From positions 620,001 to 684,000 of the forward strand of contig CAWJCM010000007.1 of the NCBI GenBank assembly GCA_963841405.1: a stretch of 64,000 nucleotides of DNA. The letters are read 5' to 3'. The notes under the pieces are model-generated. The model was not told the origin of the DNA, searched no databases, and worked only from the letters and a program-made list of their open reading frames with translations. This DNA comes from DATBLE01 sp963841405. GTDB taxonomy: Bacteria > Actinomycetota > Thermoleophilia > Gaiellales > Gaiellaceae. A program made the translations under genes and the position numbers. This document shows positions 39,647 to 48,681 of this stretch, one piece after another; positions within the stretch are counted from its first letter, which is position 1, and the number at the start of each line of letters is the position of its first letter.

Positions 39647-41646
39647 GGAACCGGAAGCGTGTCGACCGTGGTCGTGTCGGTCGCCGTCGTGTCGGTCGTC
39701 GTGTCCGCCGTCGTCGTCGGCTCGGTTGTCGTGGTCGGCGCCGGAGGAACGTAGTGGCCGACGGTGATCGTCACCGGAGTACCGGGCGCGGCGAAGGTGC
39801 CCGGGCCGGGGGTCTGGAAGAGGACGATGTCGTCGAGAGCCGGATCCTGCACGTCGCTCCTGTCCACGATCGCTTTGAAGCCCGAGTTCCGCAGCGTGGC
39901 GATGGCGCCGCTGCGCGACTGGCTGGAGACGTCGGGGATCACCGACTGCGTCGGGCCTTTCGAGACGAACAGGGTCACGGTCGAGCCCTTTGCGGCAAGG
40001 CTGTTCGCGCCCGGATCCTGCCGCACGACCGTGCCGCGCGGGTCGTTCGAGTCGACATCGGCCCGCGCGACGGCGAAGCCGGCGCCCTGGAGCTGCGCGG
40101 CGCCCTGCTCGTACGGCACGCCGACGACAGGCGGGATCGCGACCGGCTTCGGCCCTTGCGAGACGTTGATCCGGACCTTCGTGCCCTTCACAACCCGCGT
40201 CCCGGGCGCGGGATCCTGCCCGGTGACCGTCCCGGTCTCCTTGTCGGAGTTGATGTTGTGGACGTCCGCCTTCAGCCCGTTTTCGGTGATCGACGCGACC
40301 GCATCGGTCGCCTGGTCGCCGACCACCCCGGGCACGTCCACCTTCGGCAGACCGGTCGAGACGACGATCGTCACCGGGTTCCCCTTGTCGGTGCGTGTGC
40401 CCTCGCCCGGATCCTGGGAGATGACGTACGTCTCCGCGACCTTGTCGTCCGGCCGTCGGACGATCACCGGGTGCAACCCGGCGCCGCGGATCTTCTCGAC
40501 TGCGTTCACCTCCTTGATCCCCTCGACGAACGGTACGGCGACCGGCTTGGTCGCCTCGAGCTGGTCCTGAACCTTGGTGTAGACGTACCATCCGCCCGCG
40601 ACCGCGGCGGCGATCAGGAGCGCGGCGAGCAGCCACGGCCAGAACGAGCGGCGACGGCCCGGCTCCTCGTACTCGTAGAAGCCCGTCGGCGGGCCGTAGG
40701 CGGGAGGCTGGACAGAGCCGGGCGGTCGACGAATGACCTCGGTCGCCTGTGTGACCGCACCGACGCCGCTCAACACACGGGTGGCCGCCTCGTCGGTCTC
40801 GGGTGCGACCGCCTGGCCCCGTGCTGCGCGGGCGAGGTCGGCGTCCATCTCCTCCGCGGTCTGGTAGCGGTCCTCGGACCGTTTCGCCAGCGCGCGAAGG
40901 ACGATGGAGTCGAGCTCGTGAGGCACCTCGGGCCGCTCCTCCGAGGGCGGCTCGGGTGTGGTCGAGAGGTGCTTCATCGCGATCTCGAGCGGCGTGTCGC
41001 CGGTGAACGGGACCGAGCCGGTCAGCATCTCGTAGAGGACGATCCCGACCGAGTAGATGTCGGACGTCGGCCCGACCGGCGCCCCTTTGGCCTGCTCGGG
41101 CGACAGGTACTGGGCGGTGCCGATGATCGACCCGGTCTCGGTCATCTGACTCGTCCCGGCGCGGGCGATCCCGAAGTCCATCACCTTGACCCGGCCGTCG
41201 GGGGCGACCGCGACGTTGTGGGGCTTGATGTCGCGGTGGACGACCCCGTGGCGGTGCGCGAAGCCGAGCGCGGCGAGGATCTGGCGGGCGTAGTCGATGG
41301 CGACCTGGATCGGGGTCGGGCCGCGTGCGACCAGGAGCTCCTTGAGGGTCCGCCCCTCGAGGTACTCCATGGCGATGTAGTACGTGCCCTCCGCCTGGCC
41401 GCGGTCGTAGATCGAGACGACGTTCGGGTGCGAGAGGCCGGCCGCGTTCTTGGCCTCGCGGCGGAAACGCTCGACGAACTGTTCGTCCTGCGCGTGGCGG
41501 TCGTCGAGCATCTTGATCGCGACCCGCCGCCCGAGCTCCTGGTCCTCCGCCAGGTAGACGTTGGCCATGCCGCCGGTGCCGAGCTTGCGAACGACCTTGT
41601 AGCGGCCGTCGAAGACCTGGTCGATGAGGGTGTCGGAGCCCGCCAT
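39643..41646 (-). CDS. pknB: PASTA-domain Ser/Thr protein kinase PknB
   Basis: A 667-residue membrane kinase. Kinase domain at about 15-275: KLGTGGMANVYLA, VAIKML, GVVHRDIKPHNV, VMDFGIARAG, and GTAQYLSPEQAKG. One helix at about 340 (FWPWLLAALLIAAAVAGGWYVY) leads to four extracellular PASTA repeats (starting near VAVPFVEGIKEVNAVEKI, VDVPGVVGDQATDAVASI, VAIPPVVGVPYEQGAAQL and SVIPDVSSQSRSGAIATL) and a Thr-rich tail. PASTA repeats bind muropeptides or lipid II, so it couples cell-wall state to phosphorylation of FHA and division proteins. It lies between pbpA and ddl; the usual pknA is absent here. Confidence 0.95.
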   Translation of the reverse strand: MAGSDTLIDQVFDGRYKVVRKLGTGGMANVYLAEDQELGRRVAIKMLDDRHAQDEQFVERFRREAKNAAGLSHPNVVSIYDRGQAEGTYYIAMEYLEGRTLKELLVARGPTPIQVAIDYARQILAALGFAHRHGVVHRDIKPHNVAVAPDGRVKVMDFGIARAGTSQMTETGSIIGTAQYLSPEQAKGAPVGPTSDIYSVGIVLYEMLTGSVPFTGDTPLEIAMKHLSTTPEPPSEERPEVPHELDSIVLRALAKRSEDRYQTAEEMDADLARAARGQAVAPETDEAATRVLSGVGAVTQATEVIRRPPGSVQPPAYGPPTGFYEYEEPGRRRSFWPWLLAALLIAAAVAGGWYVYTKVQDQLEATKPVAVPFVEGIKEVNAVEKIRGAGLHPVIVRRPDDKVAETYVISQDPGEGTRTDKGNPVTIVVSTGLPKVDVPGVVGDQATDAVASITENGLKADVHNINSDKETGTVTGQDPAPGTRVVKGTKVRINVSQGPKPVAIPPVVGVPYEQGAAQLQGAGFAVARADVDSNDPRGTVVRQDPGANSLAAKGSTVTLFVSKGPTQSVIPDVSSQSRSGAIATLRNSGFKAIVDRSDVQDPALDDIVLFQTPGPGTFAAPGTPVTITVGHYVPPAPTTTTEPTTTADTTTDTTATDTTTVDTLPVP

Positions 41647-41659
41647 CCTCGTCCTAAGG

Positions 41660-43144
41660 TTAGGGACGCCGCCGGAGCAAGGTTTCCATGACCGTCCTGG
41701 CGATCGGCGCGGCTGTCTGGCCGCCGACGCCGTGCTGGTTCTCGAGGAAGACCGCGACCGCGACCCGGGGCGCGTCGGCTGGTGCGAAGGCGATGAACGA
41801 GGTGGTGTTCACGCCCGGCACGCCGGTCTCGGCCGTGCCGGTCTTGCCGGCCACCGCCACGCCGGGGATCCGAGCGGCGGTGCCGGTGCCGCCGGTGACG
41901 ACCGACTCCATCATCGTCGTCAGCTCGTTCGCGGTCTGCGGCGAGATCGCCCGCGAGCGGACCTTCGGCTCATGGCGGACGATCGTCGAGCCGTCGGGGG
42001 CGGTGATCTTCTGGACGACATAGGGCTGCATGACGACGCCGTCGTTGGCGATCCCGGCGGCGACCATCGCCATCTGCAGCGGTGTCACCTGGAGCCGCTC
42101 CTGCCCGAACGCGAGGCGCCCCGGGTCGACCTGGTTCGGGTCGTGCGGCCGGAACACGCGCCCGTGGTCGTACAGGCCGCTCGGTGAGCGCTCGCTCGAG
42201 GGTGTCTCCAGCGGCGGGTCGTCATAGAACCCGAACCTGCGCGCGTAATCGAGGATCGTCAGCGGGCCGATCGCCTTGCCGATCTCGCAGAAGACGGCGT
42301 TGATCGAATGCTGCAGCGCGGTGCTGAGGCTGACGCGGCCGAAGACCTCCGGGCCGCTCTGGTCGGCGAAGTTCGAGACCTTCTTGCCGTACTCGATGCA
42401 GTAGCCCGGGTCGTCGAAGCTGGATTCGGGGGTGAACTTGCCGGAGTCGAGCGCGGCCGCCGCGGTGACGACCTTGAACGTCGAGCCGGGCGTGTACAGG
42501 CCGGCGGTCGCCCGGTTGACGAGCGGCGCTCCGGGCGAGCAGTTCACGTTCCTCGCGCGCCTCGCGATCTCGCCGAAGTGGCGCTCGACGAGGTTGGGGT
42601 CGTACGACGGCGACGAGGCCATCACCAGCACCGCCCCGGTGCGTGGGTCGAGCGCGACCACGGCGCCGCAGTTCCCGTCGAGCGCGTCGAGCGCCGCCTG
42701 CTGCGCCTTCGAGTCGATCGTCAGGACGAGGTTGTTGCCGGTGACGGTGGTGCCCTTGAGGCTGTCGAGCGTTCGTCGCAGAACCGTGTTCAGGTGCGAG
42801 TTCGAGGCCGTGAGGTAGTCGTCGAGCGAGCGCTCGAGGCCGGCTCGCGAGCGCGACTGCGTCGAGTAGCCGACCACCTGGGCGGCGAGCGGGCCGCTCG
42901 GGTAGCGGCGGAAGTAGTACGTCTGGCCGTCCACCTTCTGGGCGCGCCGGGCGGCGAGCAGCTTTCCGTCGGCCGAATAGATGAGCCCGCGGCGGATCTT
43001 GAACTGCGCGACCCGCAGGATCGCGTTGTCCTGGCGTGCGGCCAGCCCGGGCGGTGCCCACGTCTGCCAGTAGGTGGTCGCGACCACGAGCGCGGCGAGC
43101 AGTCCGAGCGCGACGACGGCGAGGCGGGTGATCTGCCTGTTCAC
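41660..43144 (-). CDS. pbpA: Penicillin-binding protein (PbpA/FtsI-like transpeptidase)
   Basis: A 494-residue class B PBP. N-terminal membrane anchor TRLAVVALGLLAALVVATTYW, dimerisation domain to about residue 140, then the transpeptidase domain. The active-site Ser is in YTPGSTFKVVTAAAAL near residue 225, the SxN motif in ALQHSINAVFCEIG near 285, and the KTGTA box in VAVAGKTGTAETGVPG near 430. It cross-links peptidoglycan with the RodA glycosyltransferase encoded upstream. Gene order rodA-pbpA-pknB matches other actinobacteria. A TAACCT hexamer that includes its stop codon lies ten bases before pknB and could be an internal promoter. Confidence 0.94.
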   Translation of the reverse strand: MNRQITRLAVVALGLLAALVVATTYWQTWAPPGLAARQDNAILRVAQFKIRRGLIYSADGKLLAARRAQKVDGQTYYFRRYPSGPLAAQVVGYSTQSRSRAGLERSLDDYLTASNSHLNTVLRRTLDSLKGTTVTGNNLVLTIDSKAQQAALDALDGNCGAVVALDPRTGAVLVMASSPSYDPNLVERHFGEIARRARNVNCSPGAPLVNRATAGLYTPGSTFKVVTAAAALDSGKFTPESSFDDPGYCIEYGKKVSNFADQSGPEVFGRVSLSTALQHSINAVFCEIGKAIGPLTILDYARRFGFYDDPPLETPSSERSPSGLYDHGRVFRPHDPNQVDPGRLAFGQERLQVTPLQMAMVAAGIANDGVVMQPYVVQKITAPDGSTIVRHEPKVRSRAISPQTANELTTMMESVVTGGTGTAARIPGVAVAGKTGTAETGVPGVNTTSFIAFAPADAPRVAVAVFLENQHGVGGQTAAPIARTVMETLLRRRP

Positions 43145-43148
43145 GCAC

Positions 43149-44408
43149 TCACCTCGGCACGTTGGCGCGGTTGGAGACGAGCAGCAGGCCGGCGAGCAGG
43201 ATGAAGTTGGCGACGATGCTCGAACCGCCGTAGCTGACGAACGGAAGCGTGATCCCGGTCAGCGGGATCACCCGCAGCAGGCCGCCGACGATGATGAAGG
43301 TCTGGAGCGCGAAGGCGAAGGTGAGCCCCGCGCCGAGCAGCTTCGAGAACCCGTCATCGGCGAGCACGGAGATCCGGAACCCGCGCAGGACGAAGACCAT
43401 GTAGAGGAGCAGGACGCCGGCTGCACCGATCAGTCCCAGCTCCTGCGCCAGCGCAGAGTAGATGAAGTCGGTGTTCACGAAGGGGATCAGGTCGATGCCG
43501 CCCGTGGTCGTGAACGTTCCGCGGCCAAGGCCCGTGCCCCAGAAGCCGCCGTGCGCGATCGAGTAGGAGGACTGGACGAGCTGGTAGCCCTTCCCATGCG
43601 GGTCCTGCCACGGATTCAGCCAGATGTCGACGCGCTCCTGGACGCGTGCGACCGCCTGGTACGCGGCCGCGGCTCCGCCGACGAAGAGCACCAGCCCCAT
43701 CGCCACGAAGAGCGCCCGGCCGGTGGCGACGTACAGCATCGCCAGGAAGATCCCGAAGTACAGGAGGGCGCTGCCGAGGTCGTTCGTCTCGACCAGCACG
43801 AGCATCGCCACACCCCAGATCGCAAGCAGCGGCCCGAAGTCCTTGAGCCTGCCCTGGGCGAGCACCTCGCGCTTCTCGCGCAGGTAGCCGGCGAGGAAGA
43901 TGATCAGCGCGATCTTGGCCAGCTCGCCCGGCTGGAACTGGACCGGCCCGAACTTCACCCAGAGCCGGGCGCCGTTGATGGTCGTCCCGATCACCGGCAG
44001 TGCGGGCAGGATCAGCAGGCCGACCGCGGAGACTCCGAACAGGTACTTGTAGTTCTCGAGCACGCGGAAGTCGCCGCGCAGCAGGATCAACGTCACGGCG
44101 AACATGCCGACGCCGACGACGATCCAGAACCCCTGCCTGAACGCGTCCGTGGATCCGAGGCGGTAGATCTCCGTCAGCCCGATCGCCGTCAGCAGCCCCG
44201 CGAGGGGGAGCAGGTACGGGTCCGCCCACGGGACGGTGTAGCGGGTGATCACGTGCGCGATCAGGTAGAGGCCGAGGAAGATCAGCGCGTAGGAGACCGA
44301 GCCGGCCGAGATCACCGACTGGCGCGCGATGTAGACGCTCGCGAAGCCGAGGCCGGTGATGATCCCGACCGCGACGAGGTTGACGAGCTCCCGGTTCCTG
44401 GCGGACAA
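43149..44408 (-). CDS. rodA: SEDS-family peptidoglycan polymerase RodA/FtsW
   Basis: A 419-residue membrane protein with about 12 helices. SEDS signatures: GARLWVKFGPVQFQPGELAK with the catalytic-loop region, VLVETNDLGSALLYFGIFLA, YSIAHGGFWGTGLGRG and the C-terminal LTGITLPFVSYGGSSIVANF. This family polymerises lipid II glycan strands with a partner class B PBP, here the next gene. No ATG or GTG starts in register near the PP2C stop, so the TTG at MSARNRELVNLVAV is chosen; it gives 15 residues before helix 1. The long upstream extension overlaps the phosphatase gene and is not coding. Confidence 0.93.
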   Translation of the reverse strand: MSARNRELVNLVAVGIITGLGFASVYIARQSVISAGSVSYALIFLGLYLIAHVITRYTVPWADPYLLPLAGLLTAIGLTEIYRLGSTDAFRQGFWIVVGVGMFAVTLILLRGDFRVLENYKYLFGVSAVGLLILPALPVIGTTINGARLWVKFGPVQFQPGELAKIALIIFLAGYLREKREVLAQGRLKDFGPLLAIWGVAMLVLVETNDLGSALLYFGIFLAMLYVATGRALFVAMGLVLFVGGAAAAYQAVARVQERVDIWLNPWQDPHGKGYQLVQSSYSIAHGGFWGTGLGRGTFTTTGGIDLIPFVNTDFIYSALAQELGLIGAAGVLLLYMVFVLRGFRISVLADDGFSKLLGAGLTFAFALQTFIIVGGLLRVIPLTGITLPFVSYGGSSIVANFILLAGLLLVSNRANVPR

Positions 44409-44422
44409 CGCTAGCGAGGCAC

Positions 44423-45613
44423 CTAGGGGACGACCTGCGCCTCGTACTGCTTGACGGCGGCGAGGGCCCGGTCGTAGGTGCGCAGGTCGTGGTCGAGCAG
44501 CCCGCGGCGCTCCGGCTGGGAGAGCTGGCCGGCGAGGACCGGGCTCTCGTACCGCATCCGGTAGAGCTTGACGCCGCCGACGACGTTCCAGGGGAACCCC
44601 TGGTAGACGGCGATGTGGCCGTCGGGCTGGACGCCGACGAAGTACGAGCGCGAGAGCGTCCAGACGACGAGCGCCGCGCCGATCACGAGCGCGGTGGCGG
44701 CCACGACGGCGATCACGGCCCACGGAGCCCGCCGGCGGCGGGGCTCGCGCCCGTTGCCGGACGCGGCGAGCGCCTCCAGCCGGTCGCGCGACACGAGCAT
44801 CGTGTCGTCGATGGCCGGGACGGCATCGAGCTCCGTCAGCGTGCGCTCCTCTTCGTCCGGGGCATCCTCGGCGACCGTGGCGAGCGTCGGCGCCTGCTCC
44901 GCGCCGTCGTCGCCGAGCTCGAACACGATCACGGTGATGTTGTCCTCCCCGCCGCCCTTGTTCGCGGCGTCGACGAGCGCACGCGCCGCGCGGTCGAGGC
45001 TCGACCGGTTGCGCTCGACGACGTCGAGGATCGATGCGTCGTCGACCATCGAGGTCAGCCCGTCCGAGCAGATCATGAACACGTCTCCGGGCCGCGCCTC
45101 GACCTCGAAGGTGTCGACGTCCACCTCCGGGTCGGTGCCGAGCACCCGGGTGATCACCGAGCGCTGCGGGTGGACGTCGGCCTCCTCGCGCGACAGCCGG
45201 CCGCTGCGGACGAGCTCGGCGACGAGCGAGTGGTCGTCCGTCAGCTGTTCCAGGGCTCCGTCCCGGACGCGGTATGCGCGGGAGTCGCCGACATGTCCGA
45301 TCCGGACGGTGTCGCCCTCGACCAGGGCGGCGGTCATCGTCGTCCCCATTCCTGCCCGGGCCTCGTCGCTCGCGGCCGCCTCGTAGACACGCCGGTTCGC
45401 CTCCTGGATCAGGGCGACGACGGCGTCCTCGCCCGCCTCGGCACCGGAGTCCCGCAGCACCGAGGCGGCGATCCGCGAGGCGATCTCACCGGCCTGCGCG
45501 CCGCCCATCCCGTCGGCGACTGCGAAGAGCGGCGGCTGGACGACGTAGGCGTCCTCGTTCCGGCGGCGGCGGCGTCCGGGGTCGGTGGCGGCGGCATAGT
45601 GGGTCGGCTTCAT
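44423..45613 (-). CDS. pstP: PP2C-family Ser/Thr phosphatase PstP
   Basis: A 396-residue phosphatase with a single membrane helix. Catalytic domain residues 1-240: ATDPGRRRRRNEDAYVVQPP, LFAVADGMGGAQAG (metal Asp), VRIGHVGDSRAYRV, FMICSDGLTSMVDD and GGEDNITVIVFELG, all PPM/PP2C motifs. A linker and one helix (AVIAVVAATALVIGAALVVWT) precede an extracellular domain (GVQPDGHIAVYQGFPWN) typical of PstP/Stp1. It reverses PknB phosphorylation. Upstream lies fhaB on the same strand, with four bases between stop and start. Confidence 0.94.
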   Translation of the reverse strand: MKPTHYAAATDPGRRRRRNEDAYVVQPPLFAVADGMGGAQAGEIASRIAASVLRDSGAEAGEDAVVALIQEANRRVYEAAASDEARAGMGTTMTAALVEGDTVRIGHVGDSRAYRVRDGALEQLTDDHSLVAELVRSGRLSREEADVHPQRSVITRVLGTDPEVDVDTFEVEARPGDVFMICSDGLTSMVDDASILDVVERNRSSLDRAARALVDAANKGGGEDNITVIVFELGDDGAEQAPTLATVAEDAPDEEERTLTELDAVPAIDDTMLVSRDRLEALAASGNGREPRRRRAPWAVIAVVAATALVIGAALVVWTLSRSYFVGVQPDGHIAVYQGFPWNVVGGVKLYRMRYESPVLAGQLSQPERRGLLDHDLRTYDRALAAVKQYEAQVVP

Positions 45614-45617
45614 CGGG

Positions 45618-46082
45618 TCAGCGCTCGTACCGGAGGTCGGTGCTGCCGACGCGGATGACGTCGCCGGGCTTCAGCCGCTGCGGCTTCGACAGCTTCGTCC
45701 CGTTGACGTACGTGCCGTTCGTCGAGCCGGCGTCCGTGACCCACACGCCGTCGCGCCTGGGCTCGAGCCGGGCGTGACGCACGGATGCGAAGTCGTCTTC
45801 CAGTGGGATGTCGTTGTCGGTGCCGCGCCCGAGGGAGAGCGCGCGCGAGTCGAGGCCGCGCTTCCGGCCGTCGGGGAAGACGAGGCGGCCCGTGTTGACC
45901 GGCTTCGAGCGGCCCAGCAGCCCCGCCGCCTGCTCGGGCGCCAGCACGAAGCTCTCCTGGGGCAGGCGGAGGTCGCGGCTGGCCGTTCGGACGATTCGCC
46001 AGATGAAGAGGTAGAGGAGCAGCAGGAAGAGAATCTTGAGGATGAGCAGCGCCTCGCCGACCGCCAGCGAGCCGGCTGTCAC
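45618..46082 (-). CDS. fhaB: FHA-domain protein FhaB (FipA-binding type)
   Basis: A 154-residue protein with one N-terminal helix (LLILKILFLLLLYLFIWRIV) and a C-terminal FHA domain: LSLGRGTDNDIPLEDDFAS, VRHARLEPRRDGVWVTDAGS and TNGTYVNGTKLSKPQRLKPG. The GR, SVRHA and SxxNGT residues that read phosphothreonine are all present. FhaB links PknB signalling to cell-wall synthesis and division. The GTG start overlaps the fhaA stop by four bases. A longer open frame upstream is not coding. Confidence 0.93.
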   Translation of the reverse strand: MTAGSLAVGEALLILKILFLLLLYLFIWRIVRTASRDLRLPQESFVLAPEQAAGLLGRSKPVNTGRLVFPDGRKRGLDSRALSLGRGTDNDIPLEDDFASVRHARLEPRRDGVWVTDAGSTNGTYVNGTKLSKPQRLKPGDVIRVGSTDLRYER

Positions 46083-46855
46083 TCCACGAGCCTCCGCTCG
46101 AAGAGCAGCTCGGTCGAGCCGATCGTGATCACGTCCCCGGAGTCGAGCTTGGCCCGTGCCGTCCGGCGCCCGTTGACGTTCGAGCCGTTCGTCGAGTCGA
46201 GGTCGATCAGCCAGTAGGCAGAGCCCTCCTGCCGGAGCTCGGCGTGCCGGCGCGACGCGTTCGGGTCGGCGAGCTGGACGTCGCAGTCCTTCGAGCGGCC
46301 GATCACGACCCGGCGGCTGCTCAGCTCGCGCCGCTTGCCGCCGACCGACAGCGTCACGATCTCCTGTGCGAGGGCGACATCGGCGGCGGGGCGGTCGGGC
46401 GAAAGCGGCGTGCGGGGCCGGTAGATCATCGTCGCGCCGGGCTCGACCGCCGGCGCAGGCGCCGGCCCGTCCGTCTTCGGCCGCTCGCCCTGCACCATCC
46501 GCGTGGCGATCCCGAACTCGCCCATGGACAGGTCGTCGTCGGTTTCCATCAGCACGTTGGGCGGCGTGAGCAGTACGTAGCCCTCGCGCCGGGCGTGCTC
46601 GGCGAGGTAGTCCTGGAGCTCCACCCGCAGCGAGTCCTCGTAGTCGGCGAACTGCTCGCGGTCGACGGTCGAGAGGTAGACGGTGTATTCGTTCGGCACG
46701 TAGACCCGGGAGACCGACACCGTGCGGTGGTCCTCCATCTCCTTGACCAGCTTCCGGGCGAGCTCGACCGGCTGGACGTTCGTCCGGAAGGCGCGGCCGA
46801 ACAGGCCTTCGAAGAGGCCCTCGATCTTCTGCTCGATGCTGCGCAGCACGCTCAC
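46079..46855 (-). CDS. fhaA: FHA-domain protein FhaA (DUF3662 plus FHA)
   Basis: A 258-residue cytosolic protein. Residues 1-120 form the DUF3662 domain: SIEQKIEGLFEGLFGRAFRT, VQPVELARKLVKEMEDHR and YVPNEYTVYLSTVDREQFAD. A linker with RPRTPLSPDRP leads to a C-terminal FHA domain (RVVIGRSKDCDVQLADPNAS, RRHAELRQEGS, DLDSTNGSNVNGRRTARAKL). The GRS, SRRHA and STNGS residues fit a phosphothreonine pocket. Substrates include MviN-type flippase regulators in mycobacteria (known for the family). It heads the fha-pstP-rodA-pbpA-pknB-ddl run. Predicted GTG start. Confidence 0.93.
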   Translation of the reverse strand: MSVLRSIEQKIEGLFEGLFGRAFRTNVQPVELARKLVKEMEDHRTVSVSRVYVPNEYTVYLSTVDREQFADYEDSLRVELQDYLAEHARREGYVLLTPPNVLMETDDDLSMGEFGIATRMVQGERPKTDGPAPAPAVEPGATMIYRPRTPLSPDRPAADVALAQEIVTLSVGGKRRELSSRRVVIGRSKDCDVQLADPNASRRHAELRQEGSAYWLIDLDSTNGSNVNGRRTARAKLDSGDVITIGSTELLFERRLVE

Positions 46856-46894
46856 GGCCAGGGACTTCCCCGCTGGCGAGTGTACTTAGGCGCT

Positions 46895-48592
46895 CTAGCT
46901 GCCGTGGACGGGGCGCAGCCGCGGGCGGAGCTGGAGCATGCCGCGGACTCGCGCTGCGACCCGGCCCGGCCGCCGTGGCCTGACCGGCTCGAGCGCGACC
47001 ACGAGCCCGCAGAGCCAGGCACCGGCGACGAGCGGCAGCGCGGCGGCGCCCGGGTCGGCCAGCAGCGTCGAGGCGGCGAGCAACGCGCCGAACAGGGCTC
47101 CGCCCCACGGCCCGCGGTGCCGGAATGCGCCCACGGCCGCTGCAGCTGCCGCCAGCACGAGCGTCTCCAGGAACAGCCCGCCCGAGCCGCTGATTCCCTG
47201 CACGAGCTGGCCGGCCGCGCCGAACGGCCCTTCGATTCCGGCGAGCGCGAGATCGGGTGCGGCGCCGCCCACGATCGGCAGCGGGTGCCCCGCGATCGTG
47301 GCGACGACGGCGGCCGCGACGACCGCAGCGGCCGCCTGCGCCGCTCGTCGCGCGGCATCGCCGGCGGGGAGGACGACCAGCGGTAGCAGGGTGAGCAGGC
47401 CGAGCGGCGCGAGCAGTGCGCCGGCGACGAACAGGAGCGCCGTCCTCGGCCGCGGCCAGAACAGCACGAGCCACGCTGCGGCGGCGGCCGAGTAGACGAG
47501 CGCGAGCCCGAGGGAGATGTTCCCCACGGGCAGGATCGGGACGGCGAGCGCGAAGGCGAGCCCGAGTCGAGGCGTCCTGAACGTGAGAACGGCGGCCAGC
47601 GCCGCCAGGCCGATCGGCCAGTAGGCGGGGAAGAACGCGAGCGTGGAGGTGACCCAGCCCGCGAAGAGCGCGGCGAGCAGGGCAGGCGCAAGCTTCGGGA
47701 CGAACGTCGGCAGCGTGGGGAGCGAAGGCACCGTGAGGCGCGGCGGGGCGACGGCCGGCCGCGCACGGCGTGTCGGCGCCCGCCGTAGCGCGGCGGCGAG
47801 CTCTGCCGCCCCGGGCCGCCTGGCCGGGTCGATCGCGAGGGCGGAGTCGACCAGCCGGACGAGGGGCTTCGGCAGGTCCGGTCGTGCCGCTCGCAGCGAC
47901 GGAGCTCCACGCCCGATTCGCTTCGCGAGCTCGAGGAACGGACCCTGCCCGAACGGGTGTCGGCCGGCCAGCGCTTCCCAGAGCAGGACGCCGGTCGACC
48001 ACACGTCGGTGGCGGCGTCCGCGGGTTCGCCCGCGAGCCTTTCCGGCGAGATGTACGCGAGGGTTCCCGGCACGTCGCCCGCGGCGGTGAGCGTCTCCTC
48101 CTCACGGACGAGCGCAAGGCCGAAGTCGAGGATGCGCACCGAGACGTCGGCACCGTCGACGAGCAGGACGTTGGCCGGCTTGACGTCGCGGTGGACGATT
48201 CCGCGTGCGTGCGCATGCGCGAGCCCTTCGAGGATCTGGGCGGCCGCTTCGACGGCGGCGGCGTCGTCGAGCTCGCCGCGTTCGAGCGCGTGCCGGAGGG
48301 TGCGGCCGGGGACGTACTCGTAGGCGATGTAGACGTGCCCCTCGTCGCGCGCGAGCGCGTAGGCACGCAGGCAGGCGGGGTGCTCGAGCTGGGCGGCCGA
48401 GGTTGCCTCCCGCTCCGCACGAGGTCCGGCGGTTCCCGCGCGGGCGACGATCTTGAGCGCGACCTCGCGTTCCTTCTTCGTGTCGAACGCGTGCCAGACC
48501 GATCCCATCCCCCCGCTGCCGAGCGGCCGAAGCGGCCGATATCGGTCGAGCACGAGCGCCGGCGCGATCTCGTGAGTCGAGGGCTCAACCAT
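46895..48592 (-). CDS. Ser/Thr protein kinase with multi-helix membrane domain
   Basis: A 565-residue protein. The kinase domain at residues about 17-275 has the glycine loop LGSGGMGSVWHAFD, VALKIV, HARGIVHRDVKPANVLL, ILDFGLALVREEE and YISPERLAG, all catalytic residues intact. The remaining 260 residues form about ten hydrophobic helices (for example LALLAALFAGWVTSTLAFFPAYW, LAALAAVLTF and LLFVAGALLAPLGLLTLLPLVVLP) and a basic Arg-rich tail. No extracellular sensor is visible. It could respond to membrane state, but that is a guess. It lies upstream of fhaA on the same strand, 40 bases apart. ATG start at MVEPSTHEIAPALV. Confidence 0.88.
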   Translation of the reverse strand: MVEPSTHEIAPALVLDRYRPLRPLGSGGMGSVWHAFDTKKEREVALKIVARAGTAGPRAEREATSAAQLEHPACLRAYALARDEGHVYIAYEYVPGRTLRHALERGELDDAAAVEAAAQILEGLAHAHARGIVHRDVKPANVLLVDGADVSVRILDFGLALVREEETLTAAGDVPGTLAYISPERLAGEPADAATDVWSTGVLLWEALAGRHPFGQGPFLELAKRIGRGAPSLRAARPDLPKPLVRLVDSALAIDPARRPGAAELAAALRRAPTRRARPAVAPPRLTVPSLPTLPTFVPKLAPALLAALFAGWVTSTLAFFPAYWPIGLAALAAVLTFRTPRLGLAFALAVPILPVGNISLGLALVYSAAAAAWLVLFWPRPRTALLFVAGALLAPLGLLTLLPLVVLPAGDAARRAAQAAAAVVAAAVVATIAGHPLPIVGGAAPDLALAGIEGPFGAAGQLVQGISGSGGLFLETLVLAAAAAAVGAFRHRGPWGGALFGALLAASTLLADPGAAALPLVAGAWLCGLVVALEPVRPRRPGRVAARVRGMLQLRPRLRPVHGS

Positions 48593-48681
48593 CCCTGTGA
48601 CAGGTTTTCCGCCGGCTCCCGAAGTCCTTTGGGCGCCGAGGAATGGGCTACAGTGCGCCGAATTCCGCTGCAAAGCGCCTG

